NCBI GenBank assembly: GCA_040878345.1
Contig: JBBDML010000016.1
Location: 43,394 to 107,393, forward strand
Length of the DNA stretch: 64,000 nt
Direction of reading: 5' to 3'
DNA from: ZC4RG35 sp040878345
GTDB lineage: Bacteria; Actinomycetota; Acidimicrobiia; Spongiisociales; ZC4RG35
The translations under genes and the position numbers were made by a program. Of this stretch, positions 33,413-42,296 are shown one piece after another (positions within the stretch are counted from its first letter, which is position 1; each line of letters opens with the position of its first letter). The notes under the pieces were generated by a model that ran no database searches, was not told the DNA's origin, and worked only from the letters and a program-made list of their open reading frames with translations.

Positions 33413-34176
33413 CTCCAATACCTGACGATGGCGGCGAAACCGTCGGGCTCGAGTGAGGCTCCACCGACCAGTGCCCCGTCGATGTGGAGCTTCGCCATGA
33501 AGTCTTTGATGTTGCCGGGGTTCACCGAGCCCCCGTAGAGGATGCGCACCGCGTCGGCGGCATCACTCGTGGCTAGGTCCCTCACCGTCTCCCTCACGAT
33601 CTCGGCCATCAGCCCGGCGTCTTCAGGGAGGGCGGTGCGTCCGGTGCCGATGGCCCATACCGGCTCGTAGGCGACCGCCATCGAGCCAATGCCTTCGAGC
33701 CGGGCAAGGCCAGCCTTCATTTGGCTCACCACCACCGCTTCGGCCCGTCCCGCCTCCCGCTCTTCCAGGGTCTCGCCGACACAGAGGATGGGGCTCATCC
33801 CGGCGGCGAGCACGGCCCGTGCCTTGCGATTGACCATCTCATCGGTCTCCCCGAACATCTGTCGGCGCTCAGAATGGCCGATGATCACATGGCGCACCGC
33901 CAGCTTGGCCAGCATGGGGGCCGACACCTCACCGGTGAACGCCCCGGTTTCCTCCCAATGGGCGTCCTGGGCTCCCAGCTCGATTCGCATGTGATCCTGC
34001 TCGATCACGATCTGTACAGAGCGAAGGGCGGTGTACGGAGGGGCCACCACCACCTGGACCCGCTCGTAGTCGTCGTACTCGAGGCGGTAGGACAGCTTCT
34101 GCACCATTTGGATGGCATCCAGATGGTTGGCATTCATCTTCCAATTGCCCACCATCAGGGGTAGCCGATCGGTCAT
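33409..34176 (-). CDS. tpiA: Triosephosphate isomerase
   Basis: 255-aa TIM-barrel enzyme interconverting dihydroxyacetone phosphate and glyceraldehyde 3-phosphate. The catalytic Lys is in MVGNWKMNAN, the His in VIIGHSERRQMFGE and the Glu in AYEPVWAIGTGRTA. Phosphate binding is in LYGGSVNPGN and GALVGGASL. The ATG at 34176 overlaps the pgk stop (ATGA); the frame is open further upstream only as a shadow of pgk. Confidence 0.96.
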   Translation of the reverse strand: MTDRLPLMVGNWKMNANHLDAIQMVQKLSYRLEYDDYERVQVVVAPPYTALRSVQIVIEQDHMRIELGAQDAHWEETGAFTGEVSAPMLAKLAVRHVIIGHSERRQMFGETDEMVNRKARAVLAAGMSPILCVGETLEEREAGRAEAVVVSQMKAGLARLEGIGSMAVAYEPVWAIGTGRTALPEDAGLMAEIVRETVRDLATSDAADAVRILYGGSVNPGNIKDFMAKLHIDGALVGGASLEPDGFAAIVRYWR

Positions 34177-35321
34177 GGCACCCATCTTTCCAGAACCGCG
34201 ACACCGGGAAGAACCCGGCCCTCCAACAGCTCGAGACCGGCTCCCCCGCCAGTGGACACATGTGACACGGAGCCCTCCATACCCAGTGCGCGGAGGGCGG
34301 CAACCGAGTCGCCCCCTCCCACCGAGGTGAACCCCCGGCAGTCCCCCATCGCCCGGCCCACGGTCTCTGTCCCATTGCGGAACGGCGCCCATTCGAAGAC
34401 CCCCATCGGACCGTTCCAGAAGACACTGGCAGCATCACGGATCATCCGAGCGAAGTGATCGGCTGTCCCGGAGCCGATGTCGAGACCCATCGAGCCGGGA
34501 GTCATGGCTCCGATCTCCACCGTCGATACCACCGCATCCTCGGCGAATCGATCGCCGATGACCACGTCACCGGGCAGATGGATCTTGTGGTTCTCGCTGT
34601 CGGCAGCGACCAGGGCGGCCACCGTCTCCATCATGGCCTCCTCGACCAGGGACTCCCCGACCTCGTATCCCAGCACCTTGAGAAAGGTGAAGCACATCCC
34701 ACCACCGATGAGCATCCTGTCGACCCGGGGCAGCAGGTTCTGGATAACCCCCAGCTTGTCCGAGACCTTGGCCCCGCCCAACACCACCACATACGGCCGG
34801 TCGGGCTCGCCCAGGAACCGGCCCAATGCGGTCAGCTCGGCGTCGAGGAGCGGCCCGGCGACGGAGCGGAGCAGAGTGGCCACCCCCACTGTCGAGGAGT
34901 GGGCCCGGTGAACCGAGCCGAAGGCGTCCTCGACGAACAATTGGTGACCCCCTGCCAGGCGGTTGGCGGTGACCGGGTCGTTGGTGGTCTCGCCGGGGAG
35001 GAACCGTGTGTTCTCCAGGACGTTGATGCTTTTGGTGGTGGTCATCGTGTTGAACCCGACTTGGACATCGGTCAGCTCGGCCATCTTTTCCGCCACCGGG
35101 CGCATTGAGTAGGTGGGGTCGATCCCTCTGGGCCGGCCCAGATGAGAACACACAGTCACCCTGGCACCCCGCTCCACCAAGGTCTCCAGGGTGGGCAAGG
35201 CCGCCCGGATCCGGAAGTCGTCGCTGACCTTCCCCCCTTGGAGTGGGACATTCAGATCGGAGCGCACCAGGACGCTGAGGCCGGCGACATTGACATCGTC
35301 GAGGGTGAGATAGGAGAGCAA
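34173..35321 (-). CDS. pgk: Phosphoglycerate kinase
   Basis: 382-aa glycolytic kinase moving phosphate between 1,3-bisphosphoglycerate and ADP. Blocks are VLVRSDLNVPLQGGKVSDDFR, VCSHLGRPRG, the ENTRFLPGE segment, VVVLGGAKVSDKLGVI and the C-terminal SVGGGDSVAAL plus HVSTGGGAGLELLEG. It is slightly shorter than the usual 390-400 residues. The TTG start at 35321 lies 2 bp after the yvcK-like stop with GGAG upstream. No gap (GAPDH) gene precedes it. Confidence 0.95.
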   Translation of the reverse strand: MLSYLTLDDVNVAGLSVLVRSDLNVPLQGGKVSDDFRIRAALPTLETLVERGARVTVCSHLGRPRGIDPTYSMRPVAEKMAELTDVQVGFNTMTTTKSINVLENTRFLPGETTNDPVTANRLAGGHQLFVEDAFGSVHRAHSSTVGVATLLRSVAGPLLDAELTALGRFLGEPDRPYVVVLGGAKVSDKLGVIQNLLPRVDRMLIGGGMCFTFLKVLGYEVGESLVEEAMMETVAALVAADSENHKIHLPGDVVIGDRFAEDAVVSTVEIGAMTPGSMGLDIGSGTADHFARMIRDAASVFWNGPMGVFEWAPFRNGTETVGRAMGDCRGFTSVGGGDSVAALRALGMEGSVSHVSTGGGAGLELLEGRVLPGVAVLERWVP

Positions 35322-35323
35322 GG

Positions 35324-36295
35324 TCAGCTCCGGGCCCGGGCCAGGTCTTCGAGGACCCGACCCAGCTTCATGGGATCGTGTGCCGGCCAGTCTCCGCCTT
35401 GATCGGCGACATCGGCGAACACCACTCGCCAGCCGTACCGAGCGGCGCTGTCGGCATCGACCCCGACCCGGTCGTGACCCCCCGGCACCTCGAGTGGCCC
35501 GTCGTGGGCCACCAACACTCCCGGCCCTTCGACACCGGAGAGGGCCTGGAGCGCCTGAAGATGGTCGGGGCCGGTCATGCCCAAGGTCTCGCCATCCTGT
35601 GTGACCAGATTGAGGACGAACACTCTCTGGGCGACGGCGGCCTGGACCGCAGGAGCCAGCATCTGCACCTTGAGGGCCGAGATCACAGAGGTGTAGAGGC
35701 TGCCGGGCCCGAGCACGATCTGGTCGGCCTCTGCCACCGCCTCCAAGGCATGACGGCTGGCCGCGGTGTCCGATGGGTCGATCGAGAGATCGGTGATGCG
35801 GCCCCTCGAGGTGGCGATCGCCACCTGGCCGGCTACCTCACGATCGTCGATCACCGCCCTCAGAGTGACCGGCTGGTCGGCCACCGGGATCACCCGCCCC
35901 AGCGTGCCCAGCATCCGCTCGGCGGTGGCCACCGCCGACGGGAAGTCGCCGAACATGTCGGTGAGGGCGGCCAGGATCAGGTTGCCCAGAGAGTGCTCAT
36001 CGACGTCGGCCCCCTGGAAGCGGTGGGCGAACAGCTCGGACCACAGCGACGGCTCCGGGGTCAGTGCGAGCAGACAACGGCGGATGTCACCGGGGGGCGG
36101 GATGCCGAGACCCGTCAGCCTCCCCGACGACCCGCCGTCGTCGGCCACCGTGACCAGGGCGGCAATGTCTCCGGCGTAGGTCTGGATCGCCTCCAGGGCG
36201 GCTGCCTGACCATGCCCCCCACCGATGGCGACCACCGAAGGGCCCAGGGGGTCGAGCAGCAAGGGCTCGAGTGCGGTCTCGGTCTGGGTCTTCAC
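35324..36295 (-). CDS. YvcK/CofD-like gluconeogenesis factor
   Basis: 323-aa UPF0052/YvcK protein with the CofD-like Rossmann fold. It begins after VKTQTETALEPL with VVAIGGGHGQAAALEAIQ, then VTVADDGGSSGRL, PPPGDIRRCLLAL and SLGNLILAALTD, all signature blocks. YvcK binds UDP-sugars and links central metabolism with cell wall synthesis. The GTG at 36295 overlaps the rapZ stop (GTGA); the frame upstream is a rapZ shadow. whiA, which usually follows, is absent. Confidence 0.9.
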   Translation of the reverse strand: MKTQTETALEPLLLDPLGPSVVAIGGGHGQAAALEAIQTYAGDIAALVTVADDGGSSGRLTGLGIPPPGDIRRCLLALTPEPSLWSELFAHRFQGADVDEHSLGNLILAALTDMFGDFPSAVATAERMLGTLGRVIPVADQPVTLRAVIDDREVAGQVAIATSRGRITDLSIDPSDTAASRHALEAVAEADQIVLGPGSLYTSVISALKVQMLAPAVQAAVAQRVFVLNLVTQDGETLGMTGPDHLQALQALSGVEGPGVLVAHDGPLEVPGGHDRVGVDADSAARYGWRVVFADVADQGGDWPAHDPMKLGRVLEDLARARS

Positions 36296-37170
36296 CTCCC
36301 GATGTCTCGATGCCTGACCGCGGCCCGAACCCCGTGACGGCTGAGCCGGGTGGCTAACTCCTCGGCGATCGCCACCGATCTGTGATGACCCCCGGTGCAC
36401 CCTATCCCGATCGACAGATACGACTTGGCCTCCGACTGGAACTTGGGGATGAGGAATTCGAGGAGCTGATCGACCCGGTCGACGAACTCCATCGCACCCT
36501 CGGCTCCCAACACGTACTCCTTGACCTGGGGATCGGTTCCCACCTGGTCTCTGAGCTCTGGCACCCAGTGGGGATTGGGGAGGAATCTGACGTCGAAGAG
36601 CAGATCGAGGTCGCGGGGAGTCCCGTGTTTGAACCCGAATGACCGGATCGAGACCCGCATGGGGCGGGCGGTGGACGCCTCCCCCTCGCTGAACAGGCTG
36701 GTTATTCGCTCTCTGAGCTCATGCACGTTGAGATTCGAGGTGTCGATGACCACGTCGGCCATCTCCCTGAGCTCGGAGAGCATCTCCCGTTCGGCGCTGA
36801 TCGCCTCGGTGATGGTGTCCAGCCCCAAGGGGTGGGGGCGCCGATTCTCCTCGTAGCGCCCCACGATCACGTCGTCGTCGGCGTCGAGGAAGACGATCCG
36901 GCTCACCACGCTCTCCCGTTCCAGGGCGATCATCGCCTGCTTGATCTCGTCGATGGGAAGCCCGCCGCGGGAGTCGATGACCACCGCGAGATGGGTGGGC
37001 TCGGTGGGGATGTCGTGGGACTGGACCGCCAACTCCAACAAGGTGGGAGGCAGGTTGTCGATGACCACGAACTCCAGGTCTTCGAGGATCTTGGCCACCG
37101 AGGAGCGCCCGGCGCCAGACATGCCGGTGACCACGAGGACATGGGGTGCGTCGGTTGCGACCTGATCCAT
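36292..37170 (-). CDS. rapZ: RapZ-like nucleotide-binding protein (YvcJ family)
   Basis: 292-aa P-loop protein. Walker A is VVTGMSGAGRSSVAKILED near residue 15, Walker B-like IVFLDADDDV near 93, and the C-terminal domain contains the conserved SIGIGCTGGHHRSVAIAEEL. In enterobacteria RapZ controls GlmS through small RNAs and senses glucosamine 6-phosphate; in actinobacteria the role is not settled. It lies 11 bp after uvrC and overlaps the yvcK-like gene. Confidence 0.92.
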   Translation of the reverse strand: MDQVATDAPHVLVVTGMSGAGRSSVAKILEDLEFVVIDNLPPTLLELAVQSHDIPTEPTHLAVVIDSRGGLPIDEIKQAMIALERESVVSRIVFLDADDDVIVGRYEENRRPHPLGLDTITEAISAEREMLSELREMADVVIDTSNLNVHELRERITSLFSEGEASTARPMRVSIRSFGFKHGTPRDLDLLFDVRFLPNPHWVPELRDQVGTDPQVKEYVLGAEGAMEFVDRVDQLLEFLIPKFQSEAKSYLSIGIGCTGGHHRSVAIAEELATRLSRHGVRAAVRHRDIGR

Positions 37171-37181
37171 CGCTCGCCTAA

Positions 37182-39008
37182 CTAGCCGTGCAACGCAGCG
37201 TACAGGTTGGTCGCCACCGTCCCTGGCACCACCTCGGCCAGCTCGGCGACCCCGGCCTGGCGGATCTGCTTCAACGACCCGAAATGCTTGAGCAGGTCCT
37301 TCTTTCGCTTCGGCCCAACCCCGGGGACCTCGTCGAGCAGCGAGTCGACCATCGACTTGGAGCGGAGTTGGCGGTGATAGGTGATGGCAAAACGGTGGGC
37401 CTCGTCACGGACCTGCTGGAGGATGTAGAGGGCCTCGGCGTCACGGGGGATGCGGATCGGCTCGGGATTACCCGGGGTGTACACCTCCTCCATCTTCTTG
37501 GCCAGCCCGATGACCGGGATGTCGAGGCCCAACTCGTCCAGCACCTTGACCGCCCGGCCCAGTTGCCCGGCGCCGCCATCGACGACCACCAGACCGGGTG
37601 GGTACGAGAACCGGCCCTGTTCGGTGACCGGTCGCTCCCGCTCCCGGAGATAGGCCTTGAAACGCCGGCGCACCGTCTCTTCCATCGAGGCGAAGTCGTC
37701 CTGGCCGCTGACGTTCCGGATCTTGAACCGCCGGTAGTCGCCTCTCTTGGGGAGACCATCCTCGAGGACCACCATCGATGACACGGTGTTGGTCCCCTGG
37801 AGGGTGGAGATGTCGAAGGCCTCGATCCGGAGCGGGGGGTCGACCAGACCAAGCACCTCCTGAAGGGATCGCAGGGCCTTGGCCCTGGCGTTGTGGTCCT
37901 TCTGACGGCTGAGACGATGCCGGGCGAAGGCTTCGGCGGCGTTGGCGGCCGCAGTCTCCATCAGCCGTCTCTTGCTCCCCCGTCGTGGGACCCGAAGACT
38001 GACATGGCTCCCTCGCAACGCTCCCAGCCACTCCTGGATGAGCTCGACCTCATCGGGCTCGAGGGAGACCAGCACATCTCGGGGGGGTCGCTCGTCACCG
38101 TAGAGCTCCCGGATGATCCGCCCCACCAGCTCGGCGTCGGTCAGATCCTCGACCCGGTCGACCACCACCCCCCGACGCCCCACCACCCGACCCCGGCGCA
38201 CGTTGAGCACCTGGAACGCCGACTCCAGCTCGTCGCCATGGAAGGCGATCAGATCGAAGTTCTCGGGGCGCTCGGTGACCACCTCCTGGCGGAGCATCGC
38301 CCGACGGACGTCGTCGATCCGGTCCCGATGGCGGGCCGCCATCTCGAAGTCCTCCCGTTCGGCCGCTCCCCACATCTGGTCGTCGAGATCGGAGAGGACT
38401 CCCTCGGTGTCGCCGCTGAGGAAAGCGGCCAGCCCGTCGACCATCTCCGCATATTCCTCGGGCTCGACCGCGGCGATACAGGGGCCGGAGCATTTCTCGA
38501 TGTGATAGAGGAGACACGGTCTCCCCTGCGCCCTCTGCCGCTCGAACAGGCCGTTGGAGCAGGTCCGGACCGGGAAGGTGCGGAGGAGCTGGTCGAGGGT
38601 CTTGCGGATGGCATAGGTGTGGGCGTAGGGACCGAAGTACTCGTTGCCCTTTCGCTTCTTCTCCCGCACCACCAGGGCCTGGGGCCACTGGAGGGAGCGG
38701 GTGAGGACCAGATAAGGGTATGACTTGTCGTCGACCAGCTTGATGTTGAACCGAGGCCGGTGTTGCTTGATCAGCGAGTACTCGAGCATCAGGGCGGCAA
38801 CCTCGGACTCGGTGATGATCCAATCGACGGTCCGGGACGAGTCGACCATGGCCTGGGTTCGGGGATGTAGCCCCACTCCGAAATACGAGGTGACCCGGCT
38901 CCGCAGGCTCTTGGCCTTCCCCACGTAGATCACCTTCCCGTGACGGTCACGGAACATGTAGGCCCCTGGTTGGCCGGGGATCTCTGCTGGCTTGGGCCGG
39001 TCGAACAT
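37182..39008 (-). CDS. uvrC: Excinuclease ABC subunit C
   Basis: 608-aa dual-incision nuclease of nucleotide excision repair. It has an N-terminal GIY-YIG domain (PGAYMFRDRHGKVIYVGKAK), a UVR motif near residues 200-235 that binds UvrB, a central RNase H-like endonuclease domain with RIEAFDISTLQGT and VVDGGAGQLG, and a C-terminal helix-hairpin-helix pair (VPGVGPKRKKDLLKHFGSLK). The ATG at 39008 is used; a GTG lies one codon before it. It heads the uvrC-rapZ-yvcK core block. Confidence 0.95.
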   Translation of the reverse strand: MFDRPKPAEIPGQPGAYMFRDRHGKVIYVGKAKSLRSRVTSYFGVGLHPRTQAMVDSSRTVDWIITESEVAALMLEYSLIKQHRPRFNIKLVDDKSYPYLVLTRSLQWPQALVVREKKRKGNEYFGPYAHTYAIRKTLDQLLRTFPVRTCSNGLFERQRAQGRPCLLYHIEKCSGPCIAAVEPEEYAEMVDGLAAFLSGDTEGVLSDLDDQMWGAAEREDFEMAARHRDRIDDVRRAMLRQEVVTERPENFDLIAFHGDELESAFQVLNVRRGRVVGRRGVVVDRVEDLTDAELVGRIIRELYGDERPPRDVLVSLEPDEVELIQEWLGALRGSHVSLRVPRRGSKRRLMETAAANAAEAFARHRLSRQKDHNARAKALRSLQEVLGLVDPPLRIEAFDISTLQGTNTVSSMVVLEDGLPKRGDYRRFKIRNVSGQDDFASMEETVRRRFKAYLRERERPVTEQGRFSYPPGLVVVDGGAGQLGRAVKVLDELGLDIPVIGLAKKMEEVYTPGNPEPIRIPRDAEALYILQQVRDEAHRFAITYHRQLRSKSMVDSLLDEVPGVGPKRKKDLLKHFGSLKQIRQAGVAELAEVVPGTVATNLYAALHG

Positions 39009-39044
39009 CACCTCTCAGGGTAGGAGCCGCCATCTGGCTGCACG

Positions 39045-39371
39045 TCAGGGGTCGAACAGGATCCGATGGTCACCAATCCGGCGCCAGCGAACCGCCGGGT
39101 GTGGTTTCCCTTCGATGGAGAAAGAGACCCACTCCCAGGTGGCGCGCCCGTCCGGACCGGCGAAAAACCATGTCATCTCAAATACCCCCGGAGCCCGGAC
39201 CACGCTTTTCACCCTCAAAGCCTTAGGCCATGACGAGGGATGTCCGGTGGAAACGAAACGATTTGCACCGTCGTTGAACTCGCGGACCGCGGTCTTGAAC
39301 AACTCCCGTTGGTTGTGGCTGAGTCTGTGGTAGTCAGCCAGGGCCGAGGCGGTCACCTGGAACCGCAACAC
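39045..39371 (-). CDS. RelE/ParE-like toxin candidate
   Basis: 108-aa basic protein whose strand pattern fits the RelE/ParE fold: N-terminal helices SALADYHRLSHNQRELFKTA, then LRVKSVVRAPGVFEMTWFFA, ATWEWVSF and the end VRWRRIGDHRILFDP. It lies 12 bp after an AbrB/MazE-type antitoxin gene in the same direction, the classic type II order. If active it would cleave ribosome-bound mRNA or poison gyrase. Assignment rests on fold pattern and context. Confidence 0.7.
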   Translation of the reverse strand: MLRFQVTASALADYHRLSHNQRELFKTAVREFNDGANRFVSTGHPSSWPKALRVKSVVRAPGVFEMTWFFAGPDGRATWEWVSFSIEGKPHPAVRWRRIGDHRILFDP

Positions 39372-39383
39372 ACCTCCCTCGAA

Positions 39384-39683
39384 CTACTGGCCAGTGTCGA
39401 GGATGTTGATCAGGCCTTCAAGATCATCGGCATCGAGAACCTGACCGGTGTCGACATCATGGTCAGCTTCCCGCTCCATCTGCTGCCATCTGTCGGTCCA
39501 GAACCATGCCTGGTCGGCGGGCACGGCCACCGTGGGCCTCAACTCGATGACACCGTCGTCCCGCTCGGTGACTTCGAGATGCGCTCCATCCGAGTCGAGT
39601 CGAAGTCGCTTGCGCAGTTCGGCAGGCAGCGTGACCACCCCTCGTTGTCGGACCGGGATGATGCCGGTGTATCGTTCGGACAC
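39384..39683 (-). CDS. AbrB/MazE-type antitoxin
   Basis: 99-aa protein with an N-terminal swapped-hairpin AbrB domain (GIIPVRQRGVVTLPAELRKR, then LRLDSDGAHLEVTER) that binds DNA, and an acidic C-terminal tail (about residues 60-99) likely to wrap the toxin. The start is GTG at 39683, placed only 7 bp after a TATACT -10 box, so the message may be leaderless. It precedes the RelE/ParE-like gene. Confidence 0.82.
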   Translation of the reverse strand: MSERYTGIIPVRQRGVVTLPAELRKRLRLDSDGAHLEVTERDDGVIELRPTVAVPADQAWFWTDRWQQMEREADHDVDTGQVLDADDLEGLINILDTGQ

Positions 39684-39686
39684 TCT

Positions 39687-39711
39687 CTACAGTATATCTG
39701 CATTGCTGTAG
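39687..39711 (-). promoter_or_regulatory. Promoter/operator of the toxin-antitoxin pair
   Basis: Inverted repeat CTACAG/CTGTAG (6-bp arms, 13-bp spacing) that encloses the -10 hexamer TATACT on the minus strand. A TGGACG -35-like hexamer lies 17 bp further upstream. The GTG start is 7 bp past the -10, consistent with leaderless transcription. An inverted repeat over the -10 is typical for autorepression by the antitoxin. Confidence 0.55.
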
Positions 39712-39723
39712 TACGTCCATCTG

Positions 39724-41187
39724 TCAGCGGGTCGGGGGATCCACTTCTGTCAGGTCACTGAGTCCATAGCTGCCGCTCCATGCCCGAGGTGGGAGCAGCG
39801 GGATGCGCTCCCCGGAGAGGCAGGACAACACAACCCTGAACGTGTTCACCAGGGACGTGCCGATTGGCACATCGCAAGTCGGGGGAAGTCGGATCGCGCT
39901 GAGGACACCGAAACGTTGTCGGATGTCGCCCGGTGACCACACGTGCTCCACGTTGAGCATCTCGACCCCGTAGTCAGGTCCATGATCACCCTGCACGATT
40001 ATCACGGCCTCTGGGTCTGCATCGATTATCCGATCCATCGTTGTGATCAGCTGACGATTGAGGCAGTGAATGGCATTGAGATAGTCCGAAGTCGCCCCCC
40101 AGTCACCAAACACGGAACCGATCGGCCGCTCCAGGAGATCACAATCAGGCCCGCTCCACAGGAAAGGTGGATGCGGACTCATGACGTGAGCGAACAGAAA
40201 GAAGGGGTTGCTGGGACGGTGACCCTCGAGTCTCTCTACAACCTCGATGGGGTTCACCCGATCAGAGTCGGTCGACTGCAGGGCTGAGCGAAGAATCGAT
40301 GCAGCGGCAGTCATCTCCAGCAGGGCTCGATCGGCAGGATCCAATCCTCCCTCCGCGAGGCAGATGTCCTCGACTCCTCGACACTGGCTACCCGACCATT
40401 GAGGAGCGCCGGGGTAGAGGACATAGGCGTAGCCCCGGTCCCGGAGAGAGTCGACGACGACGTTCTCCCCTTGGGTTACCAGATAGAAGGGGCCCTCTGA
40501 ACTCACATCTGTGTTCGCGTCGGCGACGTACTCCATCGACAACGTCGAGGCAATCGAGAGGAAAGACATGGGATAGGCTGCCGATGCCCTCGAGTCGATC
40601 ATAAACCCTCTCGCCTCCATTTCCCGAGTGAACGAATCTTGTCGGACATCACCAAACTCACCTAAGACATCTGCTCGGCCGTATCCATCGAGGACGAACC
40701 AGTAGACGTTGGGAGCCCGTTCCAACTCAACAGCAGGCTCTTGGGCTGATCCGAACGTGACAGCCCTCGACGGGGGGCTTGCCACGATCTCAACGACGGG
40801 ATAGAGGAGGAGGAAGGCGCCGAGCAGAGGTACGAATCCCTGCACCCAGTTCCATCTGCTAATGAGAAAGCCCGTGATCGAGATCGCGAACACCAGCCAA
40901 ATAGCCCCATCTATCCCCAGTGTCGCCGATAGACCGAGAGCATTCCTGAGGGCTACGGCGAGATACGTGACGCCGAACACCAAAATGCTCAGACCGATCG
41001 CAAACCTCCTGGCGAGAAGGGGTCGAGAACGAGACACCAAAAGGACGCTGCCTCCAGCGATCACGACGAGGACTGCCCAATAGACGGCTAAGCGAAGGAC
41101 CGGCAAGCGCTCACCCGGATTGTTGGCGACGAGCCTGGCGATGGGAATTGCGGCGAACGCTGAGATGCCCCCGATTTGCCGTCTCAC
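39724..41187 (-). CDS. Membrane-anchored sulfatase/phosphotransferase-fold protein
   Basis: 487-aa protein with about five N-terminal membrane helices (residues 10-155) and an extracytoplasmic alkaline-phosphatase-superfamily domain. Metal and nucleophile motifs are NVYWFVLDGYGRADVL near residue 180, FLFAHVMSPHPPFLW near 330 and VIIVQGDHGPDYG near 405. The layout is like LtaS, OpgB or EptA-type phosphotransferases that modify surface polymers. The position of the nucleophile Thr/Ser is not clear: the residues after the first Asp are GYGR, not a standard C/S/T site. Confidence 0.78.
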   Translation of the reverse strand: MRRQIGGISAFAAIPIARLVANNPGERLPVLRLAVYWAVLVVIAGGSVLLVSRSRPLLARRFAIGLSILVFGVTYLAVALRNALGLSATLGIDGAIWLVFAISITGFLISRWNWVQGFVPLLGAFLLLYPVVEIVASPPSRAVTFGSAQEPAVELERAPNVYWFVLDGYGRADVLGEFGDVRQDSFTREMEARGFMIDSRASAAYPMSFLSIASTLSMEYVADANTDVSSEGPFYLVTQGENVVVDSLRDRGYAYVLYPGAPQWSGSQCRGVEDICLAEGGLDPADRALLEMTAAASILRSALQSTDSDRVNPIEVVERLEGHRPSNPFFLFAHVMSPHPPFLWSGPDCDLLERPIGSVFGDWGATSDYLNAIHCLNRQLITTMDRIIDADPEAVIIVQGDHGPDYGVEMLNVEHVWSPGDIRQRFGVLSAIRLPPTCDVPIGTSLVNTFRVVLSCLSGERIPLLPPRAWSGSYGLSDLTEVDPPTR

Positions 41188-41252
41188 AAACCGATCAGGC
41201 TAAACAGTCGTGCCGACACGGTCCATCGTGGCGGTTGGCTGAGAACCATCTG

Positions 41253-41915
41253 TCATGACATGAGCCGCCACTGACATGCAAGGAGACGGGGCACCGCCGG
41301 GAGGGCGCCAGTGTCGTGGTGGGGTCGCTCGACCATCTGCTCCAGGGACCAGCCTGCGTCGGCCGCCGCATTGAGCAGGTCAGACATGCTGCGATGATGG
41401 AAGGTCACGGTCTGACCCCTGGACTCCACCTCGGTCGAGCCCGCTGTGAAGTAGTCACCGGGTCGCCACAGCATCTCTCCGTCACTGTCGCCGATGGGCG
41501 TCGATCCGGTGGCGGTCCAAACCGGGTGGTTCATCACGACCGTGAAGGTCCCACCAACCCGGGTCACCCGGGCGGTCTCGCCGAACAGCCCTTGGTGGTC
41601 TTCGACATGCTCGAGGACCAGCACCGCGAAGGCACCATCAAGAGCATCCGTTGCAAACGGGATCGTTGGGAGTCGAGCTACCAAAGAGGGCGGCGCCAAC
41701 CTGGCCAGCCTCTCGTTGAGGTCGAGGCCGATCACCCGAGCGCTGGTGGCGGCAACCGCCCGCATCACCCGACCCTCGCCGCACCCCAGGTCGAGGTAGA
41801 GGAGCCCGGGCGCGGGGTGAAGGATCTCGATGAGAAGCGGGGTGACCACCGACTCGTAGGCAGGGTCGTCGATGATCTCCTCCAACCACCACTCCCCGAG
41901 GTCGACCCATGGCAT
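41253..41915 (-). CDS. Class I SAM-dependent methyltransferase
   Basis: 220-aa methyltransferase. Motif I LYLDLGCGEGRVMRAVAATS lies near residues 39-58, the acidic strand end is VIGLDLNERL, and motif IV-V is DGAFAVLVLEHVEDHQGLF, where LEHVED replaces the more common LHHV. The target is unknown; the neighbouring glycan genes suggest a small molecule or sugar. It is divergent from the small HTTM-partner gene. Confidence 0.82.
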   Translation of the reverse strand: MPWVDLGEWWLEEIIDDPAYESVVTPLLIEILHPAPGLLYLDLGCGEGRVMRAVAATSARVIGLDLNERLARLAPPSLVARLPTIPFATDALDGAFAVLVLEHVEDHQGLFGETARVTRVGGTFTVVMNHPVWTATGSTPIGDSDGEMLWRPGDYFTAGSTEVESRGQTVTFHHRSMSDLLNAAADAGWSLEQMVERPHHDTGALPAVPRLLACQWRLMS

Positions 41916-41975
41916 CCAACGAGGCTAGGGCGGGATATGTCCCGACCCCGGCCCTCTTGGCTTTAGCCTTTGTCA

Positions 41976-42296
41976 ATGACCGGATGGCGCTGGAATCCGA
42001 GAATCGCCGCAGTCTGTCTGGCGCTGTTCCTCGTGGTCCAACTGACCGTCCCGCTCACACGGATGATCGGCGGAGACGAGGGCTCCCAGCGGTTCGGTTG
42101 GCAGATGTTCACCACTGCCAGCTTCTTCGACTTCGAGGTGGTGACGCCCTCAGGCGTGATCCAAATCGACGCGGACGATGTGGTAGCCAAACCGCGTGGC
42201 GACATGCACCTCGACGATCTGTTGCCTCCACATCTCTGTGCCACCTACCCGGAGGCGATCCGGGTGACCTGGTCTGAGGGTGAGCTGGAGTGTTGA
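41976..42296 (+). CDS. Small membrane-anchored partner of an HTTM protein
   Basis: 106-aa protein with one N-terminal membrane helix (IAAVCLALFLVVQLTVPL), then FGWQMFTTASFFDFEVVTPS and a short soluble domain. In full-length HTTM proteins the last helix is followed by a W-x-MF motif and a soluble domain; this protein looks like that C-terminal piece as a separate chain. It overlaps the next gene, an HTTM membrane core, by 7 bp. A similar pair is at 47.4-48.6 kb. Confidence 0.72.
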   Translation: MTGWRWNPRIAAVCLALFLVVQLTVPLTRMIGGDEGSQRFGWQMFTTASFFDFEVVTPSGVIQIDADDVVAKPRGDMHLDDLLPPHLCATYPEAIRVTWSEGELEC

